Source: Ectocarpus siliculosus
Lineage: Eukaryota; Sar; Phaeophyceae; Ectocarpales; Ectocarpaceae
Reading direction: 5' to 3'
DNA: 64,000 nucleotides
Assembly (NCBI GenBank): GCA_000310025.1
Contig: FN648327.1
Location: 1 to 64,000 of the forward strand
The notes below the pieces were generated by a model, which saw only the letters and a program-made list of their open reading frames with translations, was not told the DNA's origin and searched no databases. Every line of letters starts with the position of its first letter. The first letter of the stretch is position 1. Shown here piece by piece: positions 10,051-21,969 of this stretch. Position numbers and translations under genes: made by a program.

Positions 10051-11321
10051 TTTCACACGTGTGTGTGTGAGAGGGAGAGAGAGAAAGAGAGAGAGAGAGA
10101 AAAAAAGGAATATACTGTAGGTAGACGGAATGAGACAGGGCGAACGGGTCTTAGTTTCTTGTTGGTTCTGGACCGGAGTTACCTCTTGTCGGGTTCCTCT
10201 GTGTGGTGTGGTGTGACGCGTGACAGCCTCACAGCAGCACAGCGGTGCAGCTGTATTTGAAGATAAAACAAGCCGCGTCGTCCAGGCAGGCCCTCGCGGA
10301 TCGCAAACATGATGCAAGCAATGTTTTCGCTCGTTCATTACAAAACCGGTGCACTGCTGTTCCAGACACCTAGACTAGGGAGCGTTAATCTACGTGAGAA
10401 AACCCACAGTGCAATATCCCATGTTGACAACCGGCGTTCACGCCGGAGGGCACAAATGTGCCCAAGCAAGGGTACGGCGGTGGGGCGAAGGGCAGACTCT
10501 CTTGTTGATGTGCCCATGTCAGACACCACCCAATGGAATCAAAGTTACAAGAGGAGTGCTCCCCACCATGCGGCTGGTCCTTTTTTTGCTGCGTTGCGCT
10601 CACGTATGTACGACAGACATCAACGACCACAACGTCTATTGTTAGCAGTTACTGTAGTACAAAATCGGGCAAAAGCAGGTGCAGGAGCAGCCTCTCTCAC
10701 ACGAGACTCACTGTCGAAGCGTGCGGCAAATGCGTCCGTGGAAGCTACACCTATTTCTCGTGTATAGCGGATAAATTCTGTGTTGTCGCTCATGTATTCA
10801 GAACCTGACGTCAAACTTGACGTTAGCGGAGAGGTGATTGGACACACAAGATTCTCTGCGTACTCTCCCTCACTCCCCAGCAGTAAAACCCCTGTTCTTT
10901 TCTCTGTGATTTCCCAGGGCGGTGCCTTTGGTGTATGGACAAAATTGAAACTTCGAAATTTCGAGAGGTGACTCTCGGGTGGGGGGCCTTTACATTATTG
11001 GGCCAGGCAATGAGCTCTCGAGACGGTTGTCATGGGTGTTGGTGTACAGACCGTGACAGGTCATGGACACCTCACGGACAAATGTTACGAGAGCGCATGG
11101 CTTGACCCAGTATTGTTCCGCCCAGCGGGAGGTACTCTGTAGCGCATTGTAGTGTGTATTTTTGAATGAATCTGCAATTAATTGTCGGTTGGTAAGCAAC
11201 GAAATCAAACCAACAATAGTTAAAGTGGGGGCGGGGCGTTCGTTCTGGCATGACTATGTGATACTCCGACAGCCGATGCGCCAGTTTCTACTTGCTGTGC
11301 TCGCTACTCTCGTGTTCTCAG
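10051..11321. other. Upstream region of the esterase-like gene; first exon(s) unresolved
   Basis: A GA-rich tract lies at 10070-10103. A candidate signal-peptide exon, ATG at 10569 reading M-R-L-V-L-F-L-L-R-C-A-H before a GTATGT donor at 10605, is in the right phase to join the first certain exon at 11322, but nothing else supports it. No other coding feature is visible. Confidence 0.3.
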
Positions 11322-14300
11322 GGTTGTGGAGGGTGGAAGCACTGTTTGGAAACGCACTACTCTACTGGTTCCAAGCCCTTGATCTGGTTCGAAGCGTGGA
11401 ACCAAACAATACAACCCAAATTGGATCAGCTTCTGGTCACGTCTGGAGAGCAGCAGGAGGGCTGGCCAAAGGAGAACGGTATGTCACACTTGAGAGACAC
11501 ACACGGACAGACAGACACGCACACAGGCAGACAGGCAGACAGACAGACAGGCAGGCAGGAAGACAGACAGACACACAGACAGATAAGAAGAGACAGAGGT
11601 GCAGAGAACCATAGGCTGGTAGCGAGGAGCACCGTGGCACAACTTTCGCCGGACAAAATGCCGTAACGGCGATACAATCGCGATATTGCGGGACAGGTTC
11701 CCCGTCGGTGTTTGCCAACCGCACTTTGAATGCCATCTGAGAGACTGAAATGCGGTTTTGGTATCAACAAACGCAGGACCAAACTCACAGGAAAACCAGC
11801 CGACACCCCCCCGAGATTAAATGCCTATGTACTGGTGTCGTCTTGCGGTGTTTTCTTTTTTTTAAGCCTGCTGTGCCATTTTGCTCACCATGCAGAGTAA
11901 AACAACGCGGGTCGGCCTGCCGTGATGATGTTCCAATGATCCTCTTAGGTATACAAATGGTTTTCTCTGGAGACTCCACGATCAGGCAGCAGTTCCAGGT
12001 TCTCGGGGAGTTCCTGAAGCTTCGAAGTGATTTCCAACCGGTTGATGGGAACGCGCAGGTATGCTTGCAGCGGAAGTACAGCAACTTCACGAAGCTAAAT
12101 AGGGTTTGTGGCTTTCGGTTGGCACAATCGCGGGGCACATGAGTGAAAGGTTTGCGCTGCAGCTAAATAGGGCTGTAGGGTGCGCGAATAACATAAGCAA
12201 CACCTCCCCACTGTACTCACATGCGGTTCGTGTGGTTCGTTCCTCACGGTCTGAATCCGAAGCGTACCCTTAGGGCGAATAGGTCGTTCGGGGTCGGGCA
12301 GCAGCTGTTGTCCGTTCCGGAGGAAGACGTAACTCTCAAAGGGTGCAGCTATCTAGACTGTCGGGGTTGGCTAGATAGGTTCCCAAGGCTCGGACACAAG
12401 ACTCTCTATCCGTCAGAGACGAAAACCACATGGCATCGTTGCGTGGTTAGACTGTTCTGCGTCTGTCTTGTCCATTGCCAGCCGACAACAGGTGCAAAAC
12501 GCGCTGCTGTTCTCTCGAGGTTCAGATCGTATGGCATTGTAGCAATGTTTAGTGTTCCTCCCAACGTGGCTTGTTCCGCGTTTGTTTCGCCGGGTGATCC
12601 CCGCGGCCGCACATTCTCAGGCCTACGAGATGACGTTTGGCGCCCCGAGACATACTCCCGGGTCGGTCACTTTCCTGCTCATGCCGATATACGAAAAGTG
12701 CCTGCTCGTGAAGGGAAACCCGTACGTGGCGCAGGCCTACGCGATGTACTTCGGCTGCGGCATGCACCTGTTGCACCTGTTCCCGGTGCAGGAGTCGGCC
12801 GACGTGCCGCGAGCAATGCTCAGGCGAGTGTACCTGTCCCATCGAGGACAAGGCATCTGCGCACATATCGTAAGACGCGGTTTCAATCCGTACATCAGTG
12901 CAACGGTTTGCACAAAGAGTACGTCAACAGCTTCTATTTTTTAGCGTCAGCGTCACGCATGCTTCAATAGAAGCAAGTTGTCTCTCTCTCTCTCTCTCTC
13001 TCTCTCGCTCTCTCGCTCTCTCTCTCTCGATCTCTCTCTCCGTTTCTCCGCGTGTTTCTCGGAAAAGACACGTACCAAGAATGTTCACCCCCGACAGCGG
13101 GTTCGAACGGGAGCCGTCTACGTATCCGGCAACCCTACGTTTAGGCGTCCTGTACGCCGGTTGGGGTGTTTTGCTGGCCGGTGGGCATTGTCCTCCGTCT
13201 TGGGTTTGTGTATTCGTGTCACGCATCCTTAGCGCCTTCGTTCGCATGCGTACGCGTACACCCCTCCGGGCAATGGGGTGTCTTTTTTACACCGCCCCCC
13301 CCCCCGCCATCCGCCGTTCCGATAAGTCAGCTGGGAAAACTACGACACTCTTCTATCGGAGCGCATCGGTGGGTGGCGAGAGGTGAGCAATGTACGCTAG
13401 ATATATCACACGCCTGGACGTAGTAGGTAGCGTTCGAAGAACCGGTACATGCAGTTCGAGCACAGAAAGCGTTGGCCTTCTGGCCAGTCTCGTGTCCAAA
13501 TGATCAAATGTGCAAATTGGATCAACCTAGATTATACTTCGAGTACGTGTTGTGTCTCGGGTGTGAAAGCATCACCGCGGGAAGGTCGAAAGCTGGGCCG
13601 AAAGACAAAACATCGTACGGTGAGTTTCTGCGCCTTCTACGCTCGACTAGACTATTGATAACTTCAGCATCTGACCTGTGCCCGATTGCTGGTGAATGTG
13701 TCGATCTTAACTTCGCGGACAGCCTGCCGGGAAAGTGCGCTATGCATTCGCATTTCGTCAGGTTTCCGCTGCTTCTTGTAGCCGACTGGGTTGGCGCTCG
13801 CAGTCCTCCCGTGTTTGAGTTGCATTGACAATATTTTTCATGCGGTACCTAGCTCGGGCCGCCAGGCTCTGAATGCCTCCTGGGGATGGTGGGCATATCT
13901 CGTTTATGGATGCACCCGTGCCAATTCTTTTTCCATTTCTGGTGCGCCGGCCGAAGCGTTTGACTCGCGCACACCACCGATGGTTGTTACTGAAACTGCA
14001 AGGTCAATCCCGACATCAAGCTTGTCTACATGACCACCCACACCATCGACGAGAGCAAGTACTACGGAGAGTGGAAGACCGCGTTGGAGGGGTACAAGGC
14101 TCGAGATCCTGTGTTTCTGGAACCGTGCAAGTTGAAGGTGTGATGGACCTTGTTTCACTGTTGTGGGGTTGTTGCTTGAATCCGGAATAGCAACCGGGTG
14201 ACATGATTTGTTGGGACCCTGGCACCGCCCTGGAAGGCGCCGAAGTTTCGCGAATATAAGCGATCGGTAACATATACCGTGGTAGCTTTTACAACTTCCA

Positions 14301-15360
14301 AGAGCCCACCCAGACCAGCAGAGTGATTGCACCACAACATGCTCGAAGCTCCCTAACTATCACCCCAGGGTGTACGCATCGGTATATAGCGGCGTTAACT
14401 TGTGATGACGCCGGGTTTTCCAACGAAGGTGCATGATGGTGTGTGACTCTGGTAAAAGTAAGAAAGGGTTAAGTTTTGGGTTTGTCGCTGGCTGATGCGC
14501 GTCCCCCATCTCCACGCGACCTTCCTGTGATGTTAATTTCCCCTGCACCGACAATGTCTCCTGTTGCCCCAGTTTGAAGAGATTCTTCCCTCGGAGTCCC
14601 CCTTGCGAGATGATCTCGAGCAAGTTTGCATCGACACTGTTTTTGGGGCGCATGGGGTTCAGCTGCTCAACGAGCAAGGGTTGGCAGTGATGAAGGAAAT
14701 GGGGGTGCCGGTTGTGCCGGCGCACATGCTCGTGGAGGGGCAGCAATGGGCAACACCGGTGAGCGCACGTCGCGTTGTTGTTGTTTGTCTTCACGCTAAA
14801 ATCCATCCCGATCTCTCCACCCCGAACCCCCCTTTGTCCGTACTGATTCAACCAGACACGGCCAATCGCCGTGGTCAATTCCCGTGGTCAGAGGTTGATT
14901 TACGAAAATAAAGGAACAACAAGAATATAATGGACCCGAAGCGTCATCAGAACGATATAATCAGAAACAAACAGTCTGGAGCCTTCCGCCCCCCTCTACA
15001 CGCTATGCGAGTCGATGCAGATACGTTTTGGCGCAAGACTAAAGTTTCGGCAAAAATTACCAGAGAACGCTATGTAAGGTCTCTCTACGCCGTGGCTCAC
15101 ACCCCTCCACAATGCCTCAAGACCCTTCGCAGTTGATACGATGCGTGCCTGAGAGTAGAGAAACAGTAGTTGTGCTCCAACACGCCTCGGTAAGGGGGTG
15201 CTAGGTTATGGTCTGAAATGTCGGCCCTGCTTGTGTCTGAGTTCCCCTGTCCCCAATCCACCCGCCGTTCTTTTCTTCAGGACGGGGACGGGCGACACTT
15301 CCCGTACCTCACACCCCTGGAGCTCTTCTGGCTTTTCAACATCCTGGAGGGTTTGTCATG
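11322..15360 (+). CDS. GDS/DxxH esterase-like protein (PC-esterase or TBL type), 5' partial
   Basis: Proposed exons: 11322-11478, 11949-12058, 12621-12827, 14003-14137, 14573-14758, 15281-15360. All have good acceptors and donors and matching phases. Exon 2 holds M-V-F-S-G-D-S-T-I-R-Q-Q-F, the GDS block with the nucleophile serine. Exon 3 has F-G-C-G-M-H-L-L-H-L, resembling the conserved G-x-H block; exon 4 has a K-L-V-Y-M-T-T-H-T-I-D block; the last exon has D-G-D-G-R-H-F-P, giving the D-x-x-H dyad. This order fits PC-esterases such as the TBL/Cas1p families, which move or remove acyl groups on glycans, often in the Golgi. Exon 1 is cysteine- and tryptophan-bearing, typical of the segment before GDS. 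The frame stops at 15358-15360; an extra exon from 15693 is possible. The N-terminus (probably signal or anchor) is not resolved. Family call moderate, substrate unknown. Confidence 0.6.
11498..11588. repeat. (ACAG)n-type microsatellite in intron 1
   Basis: Imperfect ACAG/GCAG tetranucleotide array within the first mapped intron of the esterase-like gene. Confidence 0.85.
12978..13040. repeat. (CT)n microsatellite in an intron
   Basis: CT-rich dinucleotide array in the long third mapped intron (12828-14002) of the esterase-like gene. About 60 bases on, GGGTTCGAAC (near 13100) resembles a tRNA B box, a possible tRNA relic. Confidence 0.8.
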
Positions 15361-18300
15361 ATGTTTGAAGGTTCCGGTGACGCCCCTTGTCTCGCGCCCG
15401 TGTCAAGGGTTGGCTCGTTTGTGCAGCGAAGTTGCTGAGAGAGCTGGCGAACTGTGTTCAGAGCATGCGGCCCGATCGTATGACAGAGTGGTATTGAGAA
15501 AAAGCGTCGATGTTCTACCACGTGCGCATCTACCATGTGTACCGTTGGTGGTCCAAGCCTGCAGCCAGTCGCGGGGACTAGATGCGAGCAGCAGCCCTCG
15601 GGAAAGAACAGCTGCTGTGATCCATGCGACATGTGTTTTCGAGCCAGGGGGCGGAACTGAAGTAGACTCGTATAACTCTCTTTCTTTTCAAGGTTCACTG
15701 GGAACCCACTGGAAAATTCTCTGGGGCGCTGAGAGCGTGCCGTTTCGGCTCTCCTTCGGGCACTGCAGCAGTATCCATCGCGGAGCCCGCTTGTACATTT
15801 ATATGTTTCGTGTAGTATTTTGACGATGAAAACGATTGCGTGGACGGACACCAGGGCCGTCTTCGACGTTCAGGGAGGCGAAATTGGAGTGACAGTTGTA
15901 CGCCCGCGAGTTTTTGGGAAAATTGATGGCCCATTCGTCGGCAGAGGTGTACATTCCTCCATCAGCGGCGGGAGTGCCCGAAGACGCAAAACGTTGCTGT
16001 CGCGTACTGTATCAAAAAGCGCTCTAGGTACGTGCGTGCAACGAGAGTTAGCTGCGCAAACCCTAATTCGCTGGCGGTAGGTCTGAAAAATAAGGTGAAC
16101 GTGAACTGCGCGTCTATGTTGGGTGCGGTAGACCATTTTGAACGTGCTTCGGTGTTTATCATGATGGCGGGTGCGGATGATTGAACGGGGGTGTAAACTA
16201 AAATAGAGGGAAACAAATGGGAATTTCCCCTCGTCATTGTTTTTTGCGGAAAATTGGGTTGCCTTGTTGTGTACCTGTAAAGGACGACCCATGAATGTGA
16301 TGTACGTCCTTCCTCTTGTGACATGTTGAACTCTCCCCGAGTCGGTATGTGTGTGCACGAACTACAGCGACAGGTAGTGATATGTAGTCTAAGTCAGCAC
16401 GACCCCTTTAACAACTGGCAATGTCGTCAGACATGCCAGATAACGTTCTCGTGACGGTGTGGGCCAATTATACCCGGCATGAGGAACATTTAACGAATCC
16501 TTATGTTGGTATCTTCCATAGGTAAATTGTGCCTTCGCAAGTAGCTCAGACTTCCGTGCGTAAATGAGCGAGAATTGGTGTGCGCTCAGCAGCCGAATTT
16601 GCATGCGTAGCTCAGTTGTTGAAGCTGCATTCGGTGTCGCAACTAAATTACGCACGCCCAGATGTACACATTATCTTTGCCAGCATCGAGAATGAGCGCG
16701 CACCCACCCCATCCTCTCACTCCGGTCCCCACTGACCAAGAAACTACATTTCAGACAAACCATCGGCTCCTTCGGACCTCCTGTGTTCTCAGAGCTAAGG
16801 GGTCTCCTTATCGACCAATAAAACACGAAAAAAAACACGGAACCGTTTTTTCTTGAAAATATATGGAGGCGTTTTTGAACGAAAACGTGAAAAGGAGAGG
16901 GGATTTTTGGGGGCTTGCTCCTTTCACGTTTGCGTGTTTTTGACAGAAGCATCGGACAAGCGCACCGCGGGCGCTGTAACATCACTGAGAACGCTAGAAA
17001 GACCTGCCAGACTCACGTCCAGGTCTGTTGTTGTGGAGATGGACAAGCGGCAGAAGCGGCGTTCAGTCCGTTCTTGGTCCAAAACTAGACATTGCGTGGT
17101 GCTCTCGTCTTCAACTTCTGCTGTTGTTGGTGCTGGGGATTTTTTTTCGATCACACATAGCAAACACGGAAACAGTAGAACGAGTACAGCAGCAGCACCA
17201 AGACCTCCAAAGCGCTGATTCCTTCGGTTCGGCTGTCTATATGATACCATCTCCCGGCGCCGTGCTGCTTCGTGGGTATTGGTTGCTTGGGTGCTGCTCA
17301 ATAAGGTGTGTGAAAGACGTGTGCCACCTCACCAAAATGCCGTTGGAAAAATTGCGGCGAGATGATCTGTTTTTGGTCGGACACATCAACATCAATCCAC
17401 GGCGCCACGCAGCAGTAGAGCAACAGGGTCTCCAACACGCTATTTCTTTCGGATTGGCCATCTATATGATGCTGGCCGTCAGCGCGGCTGCCGCCCTATG
17501 ATTGTTGAGCTCGTCTACCTTTGGGTAGGTGGTGGTCAAAGATGGGAGTCGCAACCGTAAAAAATGAGCTGGCAAACTGAAGAAATCGCAAGCAACACCC
17601 AGGTTGCGACACTCTGCCGTGCGCCTGTTGTTGCTGAAAACTGAAAACAGCAGGCCGGGTGGACGGGACCTTTCTAAGTATGTTGTCCTCTGTGCCGGGT
17701 GCTGCTTATTGCGCTTTTATCGCTGCTCTATGGTGAGCAATACCATGTCAACCTGTTGTGTGCCGAGCAAAGCGTGTATTCAGGGAAGGAAACGTACTTT
17801 TTGCGATAACATCACGAAAAGAACAAGCAAAAAAAAGTCGGGTTTTCTTTTAACCGTTCCGTTTGAAAAAGAACGATTTCGACGTTGCGTTAATAATACC
17901 CCTATAACCCTCATCGTTCTACGAAAAATAGTCCGGTGGCACAACAGTGAGTTCGTCCGCCGCGCTGCAGCTCTACAGTGGACGCACAGGTTCACACGTA
18001 GCCCTTGACCCTATGACAATATATGGCACAAACGAGAGGTGCTCTGCTTGGGTACGTCATCAGTGACTGTACCCATGTTCCGCTGGCGCGACAAGCTGCC
18101 GAGAGAACACATTCAACGTGAATCGAATAGGGACACGTCTTCCAACAGCCAACAACGACTCATGAGAGAGAATTAACGAATTAACACCAGGCAGTCGTCA
18201 GCATCCCCACAAGTCCACATACATCCCGTAGAGAAGCCTGAAGAAAGACTTGAAACAGACCCCAACCGACGATTTATCCGTCAACTCCTTCATAGCTACG

Positions 18301-18688
18301 GCGAACGTCCCGCAGCTCAGACAGCTGGGCCACAATTTCCGTCCTACAACAAACAACCAATGAATGAGTTCGGGTGTGTGTGCACTTTTCGGCCCATCAA
18401 TCATCAGAGGTTGATGATGCCTCAACCCGAAATTTGTTATTGTGTCAAATCGCAAGCTCGCCGAACGAGGTCTGCGGGTTGATCATCTATAAGTACATAA
18501 CAACTCACAGGCCGCACCCCGATGGTTGTTGGCCCGCGCATGGACTATACCAGCGGAGTTGAAGACATAGGGCCACAAAGTAAGTAATCTCCTTGCTCTT
18601 CTTCTGCCAGTCAGCCAAAATTTCCACCAGTCTCAATCCGTGCCCTGCTGCTGTTGTTGCTCCTCCTCTCCTCTCCTCCTGACTGCTT
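15361..18688. other. No supported gene
   Basis: A possible extra 3' exon of the esterase-like gene (15693-15823) is the only coding candidate. A plus-strand frame at 17028-17501 is open for 157 codons and contains two similar stretches (L-Q-S-A-D-S-F-G-S-A-V-Y-M and L-Q-H-A-I-S-F-G-L-A-I-Y-M), reflecting a local DNA duplication (about 17180-17250 and 17405-17470). Its codon composition is unlike the real exons of this window. The rest shows nothing. Confidence 0.35.
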
Positions 18689-19435
18689 TTATTTTTGATG
18701 CCTTTTCTTCAGAAAATCGATGGTGCTTGGAGCAACGCCGAAGGCTTCGCCGGCTTGACTCAGCGCATTCTCGCCTTTCTCCCCCATCCCCCGCAGTATC
18801 AGCTGTATCATTGCGTCATGATGGGTGCCGTGGTGGCAGCAGAAGAAGAGCTCACGCTCGAGGTTGCTCTCGAACTCGTACTCCTTGGTGCTGTTGTTAT
18901 CGTCGCCCCCCAACCCGAGCATGAACATCGGTGCAACCCTCTTCGCACGGAGATAGCGGGCCGTGGGCAAGCTTTGGAGTTGTTGCAAAAGCGAGGAGAT
19001 GGACCTGGATGCAGCGGCCGGGTCGGTCTCAATATTTCCTCCCCTCGCCCGATGATCATACCGTATGGTCACCGGAGTTGTTGTGGGCACGGCGTCCTCA
19101 TCGGGGGCAGGTTGTTGTTGCGCCGCCTGAAGGCATTTCGAGAAGTGATCGAGTGTGTGCCTGAGGTGCCCTCCTACAGAAGCTCCGATGGCAGGGTCCA
19201 TGTGGGCGTAGTCCGCAGGGCTAAGGCAGTCCACTAGCCTCTTCTTGCCTTGAAGGAAACGCATCGCTGCCGACACCACACACCTCCCTCCGTCGCCGGC
19301 GATCCCGTCGTCGGCATTGCTGCTAGTGCTGCTGCTGCTGGCGCGCGAGCTTGGTGCTGTTCTGAGGAAACATCGGCGCCGAAAAGGCGGTGCAGCAAGC
19401 CGGAGGGACGTGACAAGCCTCGGTGAGAAGTGCAT
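18689..19435 (-). CDS. DinB-superfamily protein, intronless
   Basis: A single 248-codon frame, ATG at 19435, TAA at 18689. Residues 1-55 are Arg/Ser/Ala-rich with few acidic residues, like an organelle targeting leader. The body fits the DinB four-helix-bundle family: V-G-G-H-L-R-H-T-L-D-H-F (residues 87-98), Y-D-H-R-A-R-G-G-N-I-E-T-D (126-138), H-H-G-T-H-H-D-A-M-I (201-210) and F-G-V-A-P-S-T (232-238). In bacterial relatives these His-rich motifs bind a metal, and the family includes thiol-dependent transferases and proteins of unknown function. The gene stands alone, surrounded by intron-rich genes and repeats. Lack of introns and bacterial-like motifs suggest an acquired gene with an added leader, but a bacterial origin is not proven. 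Function cannot be named. Confidence 0.75.
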   Translation of the reverse strand: MHFSPRLVTSLRLAAPPFRRRCFLRTAPSSRASSSSTSSNADDGIAGDGGRCVVSAAMRFLQGKKRLVDCLSPADYAHMDPAIGASVGGHLRHTLDHFSKCLQAAQQQPAPDEDAVPTTTPVTIRYDHRARGGNIETDPAAASRSISSLLQQLQSLPTARYLRAKRVAPMFMLGLGGDDNNSTKEYEFESNLERELFFCCHHGTHHDAMIQLILRGMGEKGENALSQAGEAFGVAPSTIDFLKKRHQK

Positions 19436-19690
19436 TGATTGCAGGGCTCTGTCTGGCTGCTGTGTTTATTATGGCTGGCACGCACACTCTCCAAAGCTTC
19501 TTTGGACAAACCTCGCGTTGCTATAGACTATGCACCAACAAGCAGCTGCCAACAAGTGCCTCGTGTGCGGTGCAACCGTGAACTGAAATGTGAACCTGTT
19601 GAACTTGCTGGGCAGCAGCCACTGGCCAGGCTGGGCAGCTGGGCAGAACCTCTGGGAACCGTTCGACTGTGTGTGGGTATATCTCGAATG

Positions 19691-20174
19691 GGTAGTCTTT
19701 TTTTTTTTTTTCTTAGCATGACACAACGAAACCATCTCTATCTATCATAGAAAAGAGTCTGAGACAGATTAGCAATGGATTCATAGCGTCAGAAAGTACC
19801 TGTATGTCTACGATTTCCCAGACAGCATATAGGGACATCTCCCCTGCGGGTAACAGGCTCAACAAGACAGTTTGGTAGCTGTCTTGTGTGTCTCATATAT
19901 ATATGTTATGTTGGGAAGGTGCAGATGATATGTGTTAGGTACTGGTCGGGCGTTTTTTGTGTGGCACCCTTTTAGCCGTAGGGAATGCAATCTCCCTCAG
20001 TTTTCAAACGTATTTTCAATGTGGTACGCGTATGTACCGGGTATTTGGGTATATATATATGTGTGGATACATTCCGGAGTATGTGCGGACACACGGGCGT
20101 GGTCTCACCATTTGCTTACCTTTTTGTGTAATTTCGTGTAATTTCGTGCTGTGAAATCTGCAAATGGCACGGGA
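19691..20174 (-). mobile_element. Poly(A) retroposon, long copy
   Basis: Matches the copy at 47129-47614 over nearly its full length. On the minus strand it starts CTCCCGTGCCATTTGCAGAT and ends CTTTTCTATGATAGATAGAGATGG, TGTGTCATGCTAAG and an A-run (T-run at 19698-19711 on the plus strand). There is no coding capacity. Target-site duplication is not evident for this copy. Confidence 0.8.
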
Positions 20175-20979
20175 GAACATTTGTTCATCTTTTCTTCATT
20201 GCCTGCTGACGTGGTCGCCGATAGAGAGAGGCATGTGGTTGAGGTTTCATCACCGACATGTGGGTGTGTGTTAAATGCAGTGGGTATGGCTACCTATCTC
20301 GCCCGTATGTAGGCAGAAGGTATGGCTACCTCTCCCACTAGTAGGCAGCGTGGACCACAGGTAAAGACAGGGTCGATCATTTCGTGTGTGTTTTTACGAT
20401 TCCTTAAACCTTCTAGAGATCGGGGAGCGGAGCGGGTGGCGGGGTGACGGGAGCAGACCCTATTTGCAGAATGGTCCTGCAACGAAATGCTGCAGGATGG
20501 AAAACGCCTCAAGAACCCACCCATTACAAACCCAGAACCAAGCAGCGAACCAAGACACACAGAGGCACAGTCAAAACAGCGGAGGTTCGCGGAGGGCATC
20601 ACAAGGACGCTGACAGCAGTAGATACCCGAGGCACAGCCTCTCCCGGCACGCTCAGTCACTAGATTCCCGAGGATCAGCGTCTCTGGAAGCACCGTCAGC
20701 GACATGGAGGCTGCAACCACCTGGCGAGGCACGACGCGGGGTAGCGACATCACCCCAAGGCCTGCCCTCCTCTCCAGAAGGCGCTATTAGGCCGCAAAGC
20801 ACGAAGACAAGACACTGCAAGCTATCCCTCGTGAGTATTCGTGCTGCTGTGAGGGCCGTTATGCTTCCCCTACACAATTTTATTGCTGCTGTGTTGCTGC
20901 TTACTGCCGGCTGTGCACTATTTCGTAGCTGTGCTGTGCTGTGCTGTGTATAACTTGATACAATCCTTTCTATGTATAG

Positions 20980-21969
20980 CAGTACATAGACCAAGTCACC
21001 GACAAGCAGCTTGCCCCCTCAGAAATCAATCACCCGTTGCGTTTTTTTTCGTCCTGTCTTGCCACACACGCAACCCCTCGTGTCACGCAACTTCGTGTGC
21101 CGCCGCCGGGGGTACGTTGCGTTTGCTGTAGTAGTGCAGCAGCAGTTGCGTCTCTTTCCTTTGAAGGTGCATTACACTCCCGAGCACACCAACCGCCGAG
21201 CAATCCTGGCATGCCCTCTCTCTGTGTACACGCACGCTCCCTTTTGTCCACCGACTGGGATATTTCCATGCGAATATCGGCTGTTTTTTTTGCCGCTGCT
21301 GTCAGTGTGTACCGTCCTTGCTTTGATGAATGTCCGCTGCTGGGCGATACTACCGGTCATCAACGTATTCGCTGCTTGTCTGCTGCCAGGCCATGCTGCA
21401 GGGTCATGTCAGCATTTTTTCTCAACCAGTGTACAATCCCGCGTACGCGGTCTACCTATGCCCTCTGTGCTCTTATCCTCCCGTTTACAGCTCGCAGCAC
21501 ACATCTACAACGGGTACACGGCCGAAATCCAGCCGTTGTTGATGCCCCGCGGCTTCGGGCCGACGCTCTACAACTTTGGCACCCGGTCGCGGGCTGCGGT
21601 TTCAGGGCCCGGCGTACAGTGGGGAGAGAGACGTGGAGCCGAGTTTCCAACCTCTGGAGGGAGTCCGCCCTTGCGTGCTTCTCGAGATCGTCAACATCTC
21701 GGGGCCACACCGACACCCGATACCCCCAGGTGATTGCTCTCTCAATGAAAACGAGCCTTCCATAGCCCTCACAACTCCTCAGGTTCGCACGCGTCTGTAG
21801 AAGATGTAGTCGTGTTCGACCCCAGCTGAGGCCAGGTGCCGTTTTCGCACCTGTTTTTTTTTTCCTGGCAGCCTTGGTCCTCGTTTGTGGCACTCCTATA
21901 CTGCAGCAATTTACCGTCGAAGAACACTTTCTACACATTGGTTCCCGTTATGCAGGCTTTGGACAATGA
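20980..21969 (+). pseudogene. Fragments of an unrecognised gene, probably broken
   Basis: Three exon-like pieces with good splice sites: 20980-21035 (Q-Y-I-D-Q-V-T-D-K-Q-L-A-P-S-E), 21491-21729 (starting L-A-A-H-I-Y-N-G-Y-T-A-E-I-Q, ending G-P-H-R-H-P-I-P-P) and 21872-21969 (L-V-L-V-C-G-T-P-I-L-Q-Q-F-T-V-E-E-H-F, ending G-F-G-Q-stop). A further piece near 21172 reads V-H-Y-T-P-E-H-T-N; its duplicate near 22459 reads V-H-Y-A-P-E-H-T-N-A-E. The GC-rich reading switches frame inside 21491-21729 (near 21600) and again near 21200, so I treat it as disrupted. I do not recognise the family. A gene with errors in the assembly is the alternative. Confidence 0.35.

Noticed and set aside
11279-11500. 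Signal peptide M-R-Q-F-L-L-A-V-L-A-T-L-V-F-S-G-L-W at 11279
   Set aside because: It is in a different frame from the splice-consistent esterase exon beginning at 11322; the second frame joins the GDS exon in phase and this one does not.
17028-17501. Plus-strand 157-codon frame with internal repeat
   Set aside because: The repeat is explained by a local DNA duplication and the codon composition is not exon-like.
18198-18455. Minus-strand terminal-exon-like piece reading E-I-V-A-Q-L-S-E-L-R-D-V-R-R-S-Y-E-G-V-D-G-stop after a TTGTTGTAG acceptor (about 18271-18341)
   Set aside because: No upstream exon in matching phase could be found, and the nearby DinB gene ends cleanly in its own frame.
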